Assembly: GCA_002362385.1 (NCBI GenBank)
Contig: DEUB01000064.1
Span: forward strand, 1-25,111
Length of the DNA stretch: 25,111 nucleotides
Origin: Lachnospiraceae bacterium UBA3273
GTDB taxonomy: Bacteria > Bacillota > Clostridia > Lachnospirales > Lachnospiraceae
Reading direction: 5' to 3'
The notes under the pieces are model-generated. The model had not been told where the DNA came from. It saw nothing but the letters and a program-made list of their open reading frames with translations, and ran no database searches. The position numbers were made by a program, and so were the translations under genes. Shown here in pieces: positions 1 to 7,460 of the stretch (the first letter of the stretch is position 1; each line of letters opens with the position of its first letter).

Positions 1-3
1 AAC

Positions 4-21
4 GTGCGCCGCCAGGCGCAC
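4..21. repeat. Perfect GC-rich inverted repeat at window edge
   Basis: A 7-bp perfect stem (GTGCGCC / GGCGCAC) around a GCCA loop, extended to 8 bp by the pair 3/22. It lies just beyond the 3' end of the ClbS-like gene. No T-run follows it on the plus strand, and the minus-strand downstream side is outside the window. It may be a terminator for the minus-strand gene or part of a neighbouring structure. Confidence 0.35.
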
Positions 22-41
22 GATGAAAATGTAAAAGCGGA

Positions 42-590
42 TTAATATACTCCGCTCTTACAATTTTTCTGATGGGCTTTGATTTTTTTCATAGCCCATT
101 CATAATGGCTGGCCGTAACGCTGACAAAATAAGAGCCTAACGTGCTTCCCCCTACCCAGTCATAAACTCCCTTTGAAAATAATTCTTCATTTGAAAAATT
201 TTGTGCCAGATCTATTACATCTTTATGGGACTTTTGAAACATTTCTTTTGCTTCCTCTAAAGTTGTATCCTGATGCTTTTTCCAGAATTCCATATTTAAT
301 TTTCCATATGTTTTCCAGTTGTAGGGTCTGGGAATAAAAGGCTGCGGATCTCCCTCTTTGTTGACGCAAACCCAGTTTAACAAGAGCTGGTGCCATTCAT
401 AAAGATGGATCAAAACATCCCTAAGGTTTTTATCCCTTCCCCAATGAGCCTCTTTTTTCTTTTCATCTCCTGAAAAATCAAAGGGCGTTGATAATTCTCC
501 TTCTGTCATCCCGGCAATCAGAGCATTCAATTTCTCATATTTTTCTTCTCCTGCATTTAGTAAATCAGATTTTGTGGTTGGTCTGCCCAT
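42..590 (-). CDS. ClbS/DfsB family four-helix-bundle protein
   Basis: This 182-residue protein is recognised as ClbS/DfsB family (DUF1706, DinB-like fold). The support is its GRPTTKSDLL opening, its length, the early WGRDKNLRDVLIHLYEWH block (about residues 50-67) and the late GSYFVSVTASHYEWA block. The founding member, ClbS of the E. coli colibactin island, is a cyclopropane hydrolase that inactivates the producer's own genotoxin. Homologues in Firmicutes without colibactin genes have unknown substrates, and no polyketide or NRPS gene is visible here. No signal peptide or membrane segment is seen, so it should be cytosolic. The start is supported by AAGGAGGAAA about 6-8 nt upstream. It follows the flotillin gene on the same strand, but a strong hairpin (713-750) separates them, so it probably has its own transcript. 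Family assignment is fairly sure; biochemical role is not. Confidence 0.8.
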   Translation of the reverse strand: MGRPTTKSDLLNAGEEKYEKLNALIAGMTEGELSTPFDFSGDEKKKEAHWGRDKNLRDVLIHLYEWHQLLLNWVCVNKEGDPQPFIPRPYNWKTYGKLNMEFWKKHQDTTLEEAKEMFQKSHKDVIDLAQNFSNEELFSKGVYDWVGGSTLGSYFVSVTASHYEWAMKKIKAHQKNCKSGVY

Positions 591-712
591 GTAAATTTCC
601 TCCTTGATTGCATAACAATAGCCATTTTTGTTTTTTACAGATAAAAAATATTTTCTGTTCCCATATCCGGCTTAGATCCATATTGACCGGTCGGTTTTTA
701 AAGCCATTATAA

Positions 713-750
713 TACCCGTAATATGACATCTGTCTGTCATATTACGGGTA
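713..750 (-). terminator. 16-bp perfect hairpin after flotillin gene
   Basis: The arms 713-728 (TACCCGTAATATGACA) and 735-750 (TGTCATATTACGGGTA) are perfectly complementary with a 6-nt loop. It stands 50 nt downstream of the flotillin stop and ahead of the ClbS-like gene. The trailing T-run is short in both directions (TTATAA on the minus strand, CTTTT on the plus strand), so it may be a modest terminator or an mRNA 3'-end stabiliser. Confidence 0.6.
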
Positions 751-799
751 CTTTTAAAACAATTTCATTCTTCTTTATCCGGATATTGATGCTGCATCA

Positions 800-2272
800 T
801 TAATAATCTTCATCGGCAGCCGCATTTCCGCCGTCATTTTTATTATCCTTATCTTTATCCAGCACTTTCGCTCCTAAAGCTCCCGCAAGCACAGATTTAA
901 TATCAAATCCCAGACTCTGGGTCAGACCTTCCGTGATCTGTGTGGTGGATTTGGTAATGTCTTCTACCAGCTTAGCCGTATTCCCTTCGCCATACATGGT
1001 AATCCTGTCGATGCTCTCCAAAGGCTTCGCCACATTGGCTGCAATATCCGGCAGGATGTTGAAGTACATTTCCAGAATGGAAGCGTCCTTCATCTTAGCC
1101 ATAGCCTCCGCCTTTTTGTCAATACCTTCGGCTTCCGCAATAGCCTTTGCCTTAATTGCCTCAGCTTCTGCAATACCCTTTGCCCTGATACCTTCCGCTT
1201 CCTGTTCAGCCTGGTATTTTTTCGCCTCCGCATTGATCCTCATGGCTTCGGCTTCTCTTTCCATCTCAAACTTCCGGGCTTCCGCATCCTTCTGTCTCTT
1301 GTAAAGCTCTACGTCCGCCATCTGCTGCTGTCTGTACTTATCGGCGTCCGCCTGCTTCTTAATGGTTGCGGAAAGTTCCTGCTCTTTTACTTCCGCTTCC
1401 TTTTTCTTTAATTCGATCTCCTTTTCCTGCTTAGCGATATTGGCTTCCGCACTGGTTACCTCAATGGTCTTACGCTGTGCTTCCTTCTGGATCTCATAAG
1501 CCGCATCCGCTTCCGCCTGCTTGATATCGGACATTTTCTTAAGCTCTGCCTGTTTGATGCGCAGCTCATTCTGCCTTGTGGCAATATCCGTATTGGCAAG
1601 GACCTCCGCTTCATTTGCCGCCTTTTTCGCTTCCGCCTCTGCAATGGCAACATCTCTGTCCGCCTGGGCTTTTGCGATAGAAGCGTCCTTCTGGATCTGG
1701 GACATGTTGTCCTGACCTAAAGCTACGATCAGGCCCTTTTCATCATCGATCCTCTGTATGTTACAGGAAATGATCTCAATACCCAGGGCGTTCATATCGT
1801 TCTGGGCTTTTCCCTGGACCTCATCGCCGAATTTCTTACGGTCTGTACACAACTCTTTTAATTTAACCGTACCGATGATCTCACGCATGTTACCCTGTAA
1901 GGAATCTGTCAGGGCTACCACGATCTGTTCCTCCCGCATATTCAGGAAGTTCTTCATTGCTAACTTAATGCCGTTCTCATCGGTTTTTACCCTGATCTTG
2001 GCAACGGCATCAATATCAACGCCGATAAAATCCAATGTAGGTATATACCCGTTGGTCTTAATATCTACACTGATCTGTTTTACGATCAGATTATCCTTTC
2101 TTTCTAAAAAAGGAATCCTGATGCCCGCCCGTCCTATCAAGATCTTGGGCTCTTTTTTAAAGCCCGAAATAATGTAGGCGATATCCGGCGGAGCCTTTAC
2201 GTACCCGCTGGCTAAAATAGCCAGGATCACAACTACAGCCACTACGATGGCAATGATAATTCCAATATCCAT
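800..2272 (-). CDS. Flotillin family (SPFH) membrane scaffold protein
   Basis: A 490-residue flotillin. It has one N-terminal membrane segment (about residues 5-23), then an SPFH/Band 7 domain (about 28-195, starting SGYVKAPPDIAYIISG). A long coiled coil of Glu-Ala-rich heptads (about 205-400; repeated AEAEAIKAKAIAEAEG-type units) and a short flotillin tail containing ILEMYFNILPDIAANVAKPL follow. Such proteins (FloT/YuaG of Bacillus) oligomerise at the inner membrane face and organise functional microdomains. I place the start at 2272 rather than the in-frame ATG at 2299: AAAGGGGGT precedes 2272 (spacing about 11 nt), while 2299 has no ribosome binding site. No NfeD-like partner, which often accompanies flotillins, is encoded next to it here. 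The repeated coding sequence opens long spurious frames on the other strand. Confidence 0.93.
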   Translation of the reverse strand: MDIGIIIAIVVAVVVILAILASGYVKAPPDIAYIISGFKKEPKILIGRAGIRIPFLERKDNLIVKQISVDIKTNGYIPTLDFIGVDIDAVAKIRVKTDENGIKLAMKNFLNMREEQIVVALTDSLQGNMREIIGTVKLKELCTDRKKFGDEVQGKAQNDMNALGIEIISCNIQRIDDEKGLIVALGQDNMSQIQKDASIAKAQADRDVAIAEAEAKKAANEAEVLANTDIATRQNELRIKQAELKKMSDIKQAEADAAYEIQKEAQRKTIEVTSAEANIAKQEKEIELKKKEAEVKEQELSATIKKQADADKYRQQQMADVELYKRQKDAEARKFEMEREAEAMRINAEAKKYQAEQEAEGIRAKGIAEAEAIKAKAIAEAEGIDKKAEAMAKMKDASILEMYFNILPDIAANVAKPLESIDRITMYGEGNTAKLVEDITKSTTQITEGLTQSLGFDIKSVLAGALGAKVLDKDKDNKNDGGNAAADEDY

Positions 2273-2324
2273 TTTGTTTGTTACCCCCTTTATAATCATT
2301 AGTAAATTAGATATGCGTCAATAT

Positions 2325-2354
2325 ATTATAACATTACTGTTCCTTTCTTTTCAA
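2325..2354 (-). promoter_or_regulatory. Candidate sigma-A promoter of flotillin gene
   Basis: On the minus strand TTGAAA (2349-2354) and TATAAT (2325-2330) are separated by 18 nt. The site lies about 50 nt upstream of the flotillin start. Confidence 0.55.
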
Positions 2355-2631
2355 CAATCTTCCCGGCTCTTACTTTCATTAATTTCTTTTGTTTTCCCCT
2401 GCCTGCTTACCGCCTTTTTTATGTGAAATAGCCGTTTATTTGACAAATATAAGGTAAAACTTCCAATAAAAAGCGAAAACCATGGCAAATATTGTTAAAT
2501 ATACCCAACAAAATCTTAAAAATTTCAATGACAAGAAAAAAATATTCTATGTTATTTCCCGGACACCCTGCATATACTGTCAATATGAACAATAAATGTG
2601 CTAAATGCGCATTATCAGAAAGGAGAAACTT
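2355..2631 (+). promoter_or_regulatory. Divergent intergenic control region of the mgl operon
   Basis: This AT-rich stretch separates the flotillin promoter from the binding-protein gene and encodes no evident gene. A candidate -10 (TATACT, 2573-2578) has only a poor -35 (TGTTAT, 2550-2555, 17-nt spacer), as expected of an activator-dependent promoter. Upstream, TGACAAATAT (2441-2450) and TGGCAAATAT (2483-2492) form a 9/10 direct repeat exactly 42 bp apart, and a weaker TGACAAGAAA follows at 2529. These could be sites for the AraC-type regulator encoded at 7461, but that is inference. The strong ribosome binding site AAAGGAG lies just before the ATG at 2632. Confidence 0.4.
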
Positions 2632-3963
2632 ATGAAGAAAAAATTAGCTTTAGCGACAATGGCAGCAATACTCAGCTTTTCACTTGTTGCCTGCGGAACG
2701 GACGCAGGCACTGCACAGCCCGATGATGCGGGTACAGCGCCGGAAGAGACCCCTGCAGCACCGGAAGAAACTCCCACGGCAGACGGCGGGGCTTCATCGG
2801 ATGTAGCAAACAAAGATAAACCTCTGGTATGGTTTAACCGCCAGCCTTCTAACAGCTCTACCGGAGAATTAGACATGGCAGCCCTCACATTTAACGGCAA
2901 TACATATTATGTGGGGTTTGACGCAAATCAGGGTGCAGAGCTTCAGGGAACAATGGTTAAAGAATACATTGAGGCAAATATCGATCAGATCGACCGCAAC
3001 GGCGACGGCGTTATCGGCTATGTTCTTGCCATCGGCGATATCGGACACAACGACTCCATCGCACGTACAAGAGGCGTCCGCAAAGCCCTCGGCACAGCTG
3101 TTGACAAAGACGGCAACATCAACAGTGATCCCGTAGGTACCAACACAGACGGATCTGCATCAGCCGTACAGGACGGAACCATGGAAATCAATGGAAAACA
3201 GTATACGGTTCGCGAGCTTGCTTCCCAGGAAATGAAGAATTCCGCAGGCGCTACATGGGATGCTGCTACGGCAGGTAACGCTATCGGCACATGGTCTTCT
3301 TCCTTTGGCGACGACATTGATATAGTTGTATCCAACAATGACGGAATGGGAATGTCCATGTTCAACGCATGGTCCAAGGATAACAACGTTCCTACCTTTG
3401 GCTATGATGCAAATAACGATGCGGTTGCAGCCATTGCGGAAGGCTACGGCGGAACCATCAGCCAGCATGCGGATGTACAGGCATATCTGACACTTCGTGT
3501 TCTTCGTAATGCACTTGACGGCGTTGACATTGATACCGGTATCGGTACGGCAGATGAAGCAGGAAACGTTTTATCCAGCGATGTTTATGTATACAATGCA
3601 GACCAACGTTCCTACTACGCATTGAATGTTGCGGTTACTGCTGATAACTACCAGGACTTCACAGATTCTACAAAGGTTTATGAGCCTGTATCGGCACAGC
3701 TTGATGAAAGCACACATGCAACAAAGAAGGTATGGCTGAATATTTACAATGCTTCTGATAACTTCTTAAGCTCAACTTATCAGCCGCTGCTTCAGAATTA
3801 TGACGATCTTCTGAACCTGGATATCGATTACATCGGAGGCGACGGACAGACAGAATCCAATATTACCAACCGCCTTGGAAATCCTAACCAGTATGACGCA
3901 TTTGCTATCAACATGGTTAAGACCGATAACGCAGCTTCTTATACCGCATTACTGAGTCAGTAA
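2632..3963 (+). CDS. mglB: Circularly permuted MglB-like galactose/glucose-binding lipoprotein
   Basis: A 443-residue lipoprotein (lipobox LVAC, Cys21) with an acidic Pro/Thr linker (about 22-60), and the extracellular binding component of the importer encoded downstream. Its order differs from E. coli MglB. Residues 62-345 match the family's middle and C-terminal parts: WFNRQP (Asn69 = MglB Asn91), Ca-loop DRNGDGVI (121-128), GHNDSIAR (His139, Asp141, Arg145), Trp209, SNND (Asn236) and Asp259. Residues 366-443 match the family's N-terminal part: IYNASDNF (Asp376, Phe378 = Asp14, Phe16) and FAINMVKTDNA. About 20 linker residues join the old C- and N-termini. MglB Asn256 is replaced by Gln278, Ca-ligand Glu205 by Asp230 and Gln142 by Gly129. 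About 45 residues are inserted at 155-200. The ATG at 2632 follows AAAGGAG; the upstream ATG at 2605 has no such site. The frame is intact, so this is not a broken gene. Confidence 0.9.
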   Translation: MKKKLALATMAAILSFSLVACGTDAGTAQPDDAGTAPEETPAAPEETPTADGGASSDVANKDKPLVWFNRQPSNSSTGELDMAALTFNGNTYYVGFDANQGAELQGTMVKEYIEANIDQIDRNGDGVIGYVLAIGDIGHNDSIARTRGVRKALGTAVDKDGNINSDPVGTNTDGSASAVQDGTMEINGKQYTVRELASQEMKNSAGATWDAATAGNAIGTWSSSFGDDIDIVVSNNDGMGMSMFNAWSKDNNVPTFGYDANNDAVAAIAEGYGGTISQHADVQAYLTLRVLRNALDGVDIDTGIGTADEAGNVLSSDVYVYNADQRSYYALNVAVTADNYQDFTDSTKVYEPVSAQLDESTHATKKVWLNIYNASDNFLSSTYQPLLQNYDDLLNLDIDYIGGDGQTESNITNRLGNPNQYDAFAINMVKTDNAASYTALLSQ

Positions 3964-3970
3964 TCTTTAT

Positions 3971-4000
3971 CAGGTGCCGGGAGGTTTCTTCCGGCACCTG
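3971..4000 (+). promoter_or_regulatory. Stable intercistronic hairpin after binding-protein gene
   Basis: CAGGTGCCGG (3971-3980) pairs perfectly with CCGGCACCTG (3991-4000). The stem extends inward by a G-U, A-U and G-C pair to about 13 bp with a GUUU loop. There is no T-run after it, so it is unlikely to stop transcription fully. It sits 8 nt after the mglB stop, where such hairpins commonly protect the binding-protein mRNA and give excess of that protein. Confidence 0.7.
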
Positions 4001-4089
4001 AATCCTAATGGCGTATGGCTGAAAACGGTAATTATGAAACAGATACAGGAGTAAAGGCTGAAAGAAAATCTTTCAACCTTGATTTGAAA

Positions 4090-4121
4090 GTCAAATGAAC
4101 ATGCAGGCATGTTCGCTTGAC
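4090..4121 (+). promoter_or_regulatory. Hairpin just upstream of the mglA ribosome binding site
   Basis: GTCAA (4090-4094) pairs with TTGAC (4117-4121), and GAACATG (4097-4103) with CATGTTC (4108-4114). A two-nucleotide internal loop separates the two stems, and the apical loop is CAGG. It ends 4 nt before the mglA Shine-Dalgarno (GGAGG, 4126-4130). It could lower mglA translation or act as an RNA-processing site. Confidence 0.5.
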
Positions 4122-4135
4122 CCATGGAGGCAAAT

Positions 4136-5644
4136 ATGGCAGATAAGAAAAATGACATTGTCTTATCAATACGCGGTTTGAGCAAGTCCTTCGGCAGAAA
4201 CAGGGTTTTAGACCGCATCAACCTGGATGTGAAACGCGGGACGGTTATGGGTCTTATGGGCGAAAACGGCGCAGGAAAATCAACGATGATGAAGTGCCTT
4301 TTCGGTACCTATCAAAAAGATGAAGGCAAAATCTTTCTTGAAGGAAAGGAAATTACTTTTTCAGGCCCCAAGGATGCTCTTGAAAACGGTATTGCAATGG
4401 TTCACCAGGAGCTAAACCAGTGTTTGGAAAGAAATGTGATCGATAATTTATTCCTCGGACGCTATCCTGTAAACTCTCTGGGAATTGTTGATGAAGGCAG
4501 GATGAAAAAGGAAGCGTTCGAACTCTTTAGAAAGCTGGGCATGACCGTGAACCTGACCCAGCCCATGCGGAATATGTCCGTATCCCAGAGGCAGATGTGT
4601 GAAATTGCCAAAGCGATTTCCTATAATTCAAAAGTTATCGTTCTTGATGAACCCACCTCCTCGCTGACAGTGCAGGAGGTTGATAAGCTTTTTGAAATGA
4701 TGCGTATGTTAAAAGCACAGGGTATCTCTTTAATTTATATTTCACACAAAATGGATGAGATTTTTGAAATATGCGACGAAATATCCGTACTGCGTGACGG
4801 CAACCTGGTCATGACAAAAAACAGCAAAGAAACGGATATGAACGAGCTGATCGCGGCTATGGTAGGCCGTTCCCTTGAAAACCGTTTTCCTCCGGTGGAT
4901 AATACACCGGCTGAAGTTATTTTATCCGTTCAGCATCTGTCCACAAAATTTGAGCCTCACTTACAGGATATTTCTTTTGATGTAAGAAAGGGAGAAATTT
5001 TTGGACTTTACGGTCTGGTAGGCGCCGGACGCACGGAGCTTTTAGAAACCATATTCGGCGTGAGGACCAGGGCGGCGGGACGTGTATATTTCAACAACCG
5101 GCTGATGAATTTTACCAATGCCAGGGAGGCTATGGAACACGGCTTTGCCATGGTCACGGAGGAACGGAAGGCAAACGGTCTGTTCCTGAAAGGCGACCTT
5201 ACTTTTAATACCACCATTGCTAATCTGGAACAATATAAATCGGGAATTGCTCTTTCGGATTCCAAAATGATAAAAGCCACTGCAGAAGAAATCAAGATCA
5301 TGCACACAAAATGTATGGGACCGGATGATATGATCTCAAGCCTTTCCGGTGGAAACCAGCAAAAGGTTATCCTGGGGAAATGGCTGGAACGCAGTCCGCA
5401 GGTATTCATGATGGATGAACCCACAAGAGGAATCGATGTAGGCGCAAAATATGAAATTTATGAATTGATCATTAATATGGCTAAGAAGGGAAATGCCATT
5501 ATAGTTGTTTCTTCCGAAATGCCGGAAATCCTGGGCATTACAAACCGGATCGGCGTAATGTCAAACGGACGCCTTTCGGGTATTGTCAATACGAAAGAAA
5601 CAAATCAGGAAGAACTTCTAAGACTTAGCGCAAAATACCTATAA
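4136..5644 (+). CDS. mglA: Sugar ABC importer ATPase, MglA/RbsA type
   Basis: A 502-residue double ATPase that energises import of a galactose/glucose-type sugar (CUT2 family). The first nucleotide-binding domain has Walker A GENGAGKST (42-50), a diverged signature MSVSQRQ and Walker B VIVLDEPTSS. The second has the degenerate Walker A typical of this family (GLVGAGRTE), a good signature SSLSGGNQQK and Walker B FMMDEPTRG. It is cytosolic and associates with the permease encoded 18 nt downstream. The start at 4136 is favoured by GGAGG at 4126-4130; the ATG at 4124 overlaps that ribosome binding site and lacks one of its own. It is transcribed with the binding protein and permease genes. Exact sugar cannot be told from the ATPase; the assignment follows from the binding protein. 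Confidence 0.93.
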   Translation: MADKKNDIVLSIRGLSKSFGRNRVLDRINLDVKRGTVMGLMGENGAGKSTMMKCLFGTYQKDEGKIFLEGKEITFSGPKDALENGIAMVHQELNQCLERNVIDNLFLGRYPVNSLGIVDEGRMKKEAFELFRKLGMTVNLTQPMRNMSVSQRQMCEIAKAISYNSKVIVLDEPTSSLTVQEVDKLFEMMRMLKAQGISLIYISHKMDEIFEICDEISVLRDGNLVMTKNSKETDMNELIAAMVGRSLENRFPPVDNTPAEVILSVQHLSTKFEPHLQDISFDVRKGEIFGLYGLVGAGRTELLETIFGVRTRAAGRVYFNNRLMNFTNAREAMEHGFAMVTEERKANGLFLKGDLTFNTTIANLEQYKSGIALSDSKMIKATAEEIKIMHTKCMGPDDMISSLSGGNQQKVILGKWLERSPQVFMMDEPTRGIDVGAKYEIYELIINMAKKGNAIIVVSSEMPEILGITNRIGVMSNGRLSGIVNTKETNQEELLRLSAKYL

Positions 5645-5662
5645 AGAGGGAGATGAAAAAAT

Positions 5663-7318
5663 ATGGCAAATAATAACGATGTAATTCTTACGACGGAACA
5701 GGAGACACAGCTGCGTCAGCCCATTGAAGATTACGTTGGTAAGATTCAGGCAGAGATCGATGGTCTCAGGGCGGATGGAACGCAAAAAGTTCTCTCTCTT
5801 CAAAGTCATATTGAAAGAGTAAAGCGGGACGCTGCTCTTACAAAGGAAGAGAAGACAAAGATAATTGCCGAAGACAGGACTGAACTGGAAAAGGCAAAAG
5901 CCGTAGAAGCAAAGAACAAGGATGCAATTTCAAAATTGATCGCTGATGCGGAAAACTATATAAAGCAGCATTTCAACCAGGATTACTACGAGCACGTAAA
6001 GAAAAGCTGCGGGCAGGAAAAAATTGCGGCAAGGGAGAAATACCGCCAAAAAACAGCAGAACTGGAAAAAGAACATCAGGCGACGATTTCAAAGCTTTCC
6101 GACCATCAGGAAATAAAGGACGAAAAATATGTTTACAAAAACCGGCTCTTTGACGCCAAAATGCAGCTGGAAAAAGAACTTCAACAGATAAAAGACAGAA
6201 AACATGCGGCATATGCCTATAAATATCATCTGATCGACCTTTTACGCATGTCGAAATTTACCTTTATGGAAACACGGGCGCAGAAATGGGAAAATTATAA
6301 ATATACCTTTAACCGCAGGGCTTTTTTACTGCAGAACGGTCTATATATCGCCATCATCCTAATTTTTATCATGTTGTGCATTATCACTCCCATTGTAAAA
6401 AATGCTCCGCTGCTTACTTATAACAATGTTTTAAATATTTTACAGCAGGCGTCGCCCCGTATGTTCCTTGCCCTCGGGGTAGCAGGATTGATCCTTCTTA
6501 CGGGTACGGACCTTTCCATCGGCCGTATGGTCGGTATGGGTATGACGGCAGCCACCATCATTATGCATAAGGGGATCAATACAGGGGCTGTTTTCGGACA
6601 TATATTTGATTTTTCGGGTCTGCCTGTTGCGGCAAAGGTAATTCTTGCATTGGTTGTATGTGTGCTGTTATGTACATTCTTTACTACAATTTCAGGGTTC
6701 TTTACCGCAAAATTCAAAATGCACCCCTTTATTTCCACCATGGCAAATATGCTGGTTATTTTCGGACTGGTTACTTACGCTACAAAGGGTGTGTCATTCG
6801 GCGCCATTGAATCGGAGATCCCCAATATGATCATTCCGAAGATAAACGGATTCCCCACCATCATTCTCTGGGCGGCGGCGGCAATTGCAATCGTATGGTT
6901 TATCTGGAATAAAACCACATTCGGCAAAAACCTCTTTGCCGTAGGCGGAAATCCGGATGCTGCAGCGGTTTCGGGTATTTCCGTATTCCGCGTGACCGTG
7001 GGAGCCTTTGTTTTGGCAGGCATTCTTTACGGTTTCGGTTCCTGGCTGGAATGCGCGCGAATGGTCGGTTCCGGTTCCGCCGCTTACGGTCAGGGCTGGG
7101 AAATGGATGCCATCGCGGCCTGCGTAGTAGGCGGTGTATCTTTTACCGGAGGTATCGGTAAGATTTCAGGCGTGGTTGTGGGCGTATTTATTTTTACGGC
7201 GCTTACCTACTCGCTGACTATCCTCGGTATCGATACAAACCTCCAGTTTGTATTTTCGGGTATCATCATCCTGGTAGCCGTAACGCTTGACTGCTTAAAA
7301 TATGTACAGAAAAAATAA
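5663..7318 (+). CDS. mglC: Sugar ABC importer permease MglC with long N-terminal coiled-coil extension
   Basis: This permease forms the membrane pore of the sugar importer. At 551 residues it is about 215 longer than E. coli MglC (about 336). Residues from about 224 on are the ordinary BPD_transp_2 permease: a first membrane segment LYIAIILIFIMLCIITPIV, then LTGTDLSIGR, a string of hydrophobic segments and WEMDAIAACVVGGVSFTGG near the end. Residues 1-215 are highly charged, Lys/Glu-rich and free of membrane segments or a signal peptide, so they should lie in the cytosol. They look largely coiled-coil (about 25-100 and 115-180), with an aromatic segment (about 183-215) leading to the membrane. 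The start follows GAGGGAG about 8 nt upstream. The extension is in the same frame and shows no stop or shift. Its function is unknown; it may tether or regulate the ATPase. Confidence 0.9.
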   Translation: MANNNDVILTTEQETQLRQPIEDYVGKIQAEIDGLRADGTQKVLSLQSHIERVKRDAALTKEEKTKIIAEDRTELEKAKAVEAKNKDAISKLIADAENYIKQHFNQDYYEHVKKSCGQEKIAAREKYRQKTAELEKEHQATISKLSDHQEIKDEKYVYKNRLFDAKMQLEKELQQIKDRKHAAYAYKYHLIDLLRMSKFTFMETRAQKWENYKYTFNRRAFLLQNGLYIAIILIFIMLCIITPIVKNAPLLTYNNVLNILQQASPRMFLALGVAGLILLTGTDLSIGRMVGMGMTAATIIMHKGINTGAVFGHIFDFSGLPVAAKVILALVVCVLLCTFFTTISGFFTAKFKMHPFISTMANMLVIFGLVTYATKGVSFGAIESEIPNMIIPKINGFPTIILWAAAAIAIVWFIWNKTTFGKNLFAVGGNPDAAAVSGISVFRVTVGAFVLAGILYGFGSWLECARMVGSGSAAYGQGWEMDAIAACVVGGVSFTGGIGKISGVVVGVFIFTALTYSLTILGIDTNLQFVFSGIIILVAVTLDCLKYVQKK

Positions 7319-7333
7319 ACCTGAATCGTCATC

Positions 7334-7374
7334 AAAAGAGCCGGATCTTTTCTTCTGGCTCTTTTGGTATTTTT
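7334..7374 (+). terminator. Intrinsic terminator of the mgl operon
   Basis: AAAAGAGCCGGA (7334-7345) pairs with TCTGGCTCTTTT (7354-7365) through 12 bp including one G-U pair. It is followed by GGTATTTTT and a further T-rich stretch. It lies 16 nt after the permease stop. Confidence 0.85.
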
Positions 7375-7389
7375 AAATTTTCGCTGATA

Positions 7390-7418
7390 TTTACATCACG
7401 GAAAGCCTTTGTTATAAT
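7390..7418 (+). promoter_or_regulatory. Sigma-A promoter of the sensor/regulator operon
   Basis: TTTACA (7390-7395) and TATAAT (7413-7418) are separated by 17 nt, about 43 nt upstream of the regulator ATG at 7461. The ribosome binding site GGGAG is at 7449-7453. Confidence 0.8.
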
Positions 7419-7460
7419 ATTGCAAAGTCGGTCGGAAATGTCAGCGCTGGGAGAAAAAAT

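Noticed and set aside
933..2177. Several long plus-strand open frames inside the flotillin gene
   Set aside because: They are antisense to the repetitive Ala/Glu-rich coiled-coil coding sequence, lack ribosome binding sites and resemble no protein family.
2466..2481. CcpA cre site near AAAAAGCGAAAACCA
   Set aside because: It has the central GCG but at least three mismatches to the cre consensus, including the 5' TG, in AT-rich DNA.
2632..3963. Reading the odd order of the binding-protein gene as a broken or rearranged pseudogene
   Set aside because: The frame is uninterrupted over 443 codons, the lipobox and ribosome binding site are intact, nearly all sugar contacts are kept, and a sensible linker joins the old termini. 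This points to a functional permutation.
3971..4000. Rho-independent terminator between mglB and mglA
   Set aside because: The stem is strong but no T-run follows it, and the importer needs the downstream genes. It is better seen as an intercistronic mRNA element.
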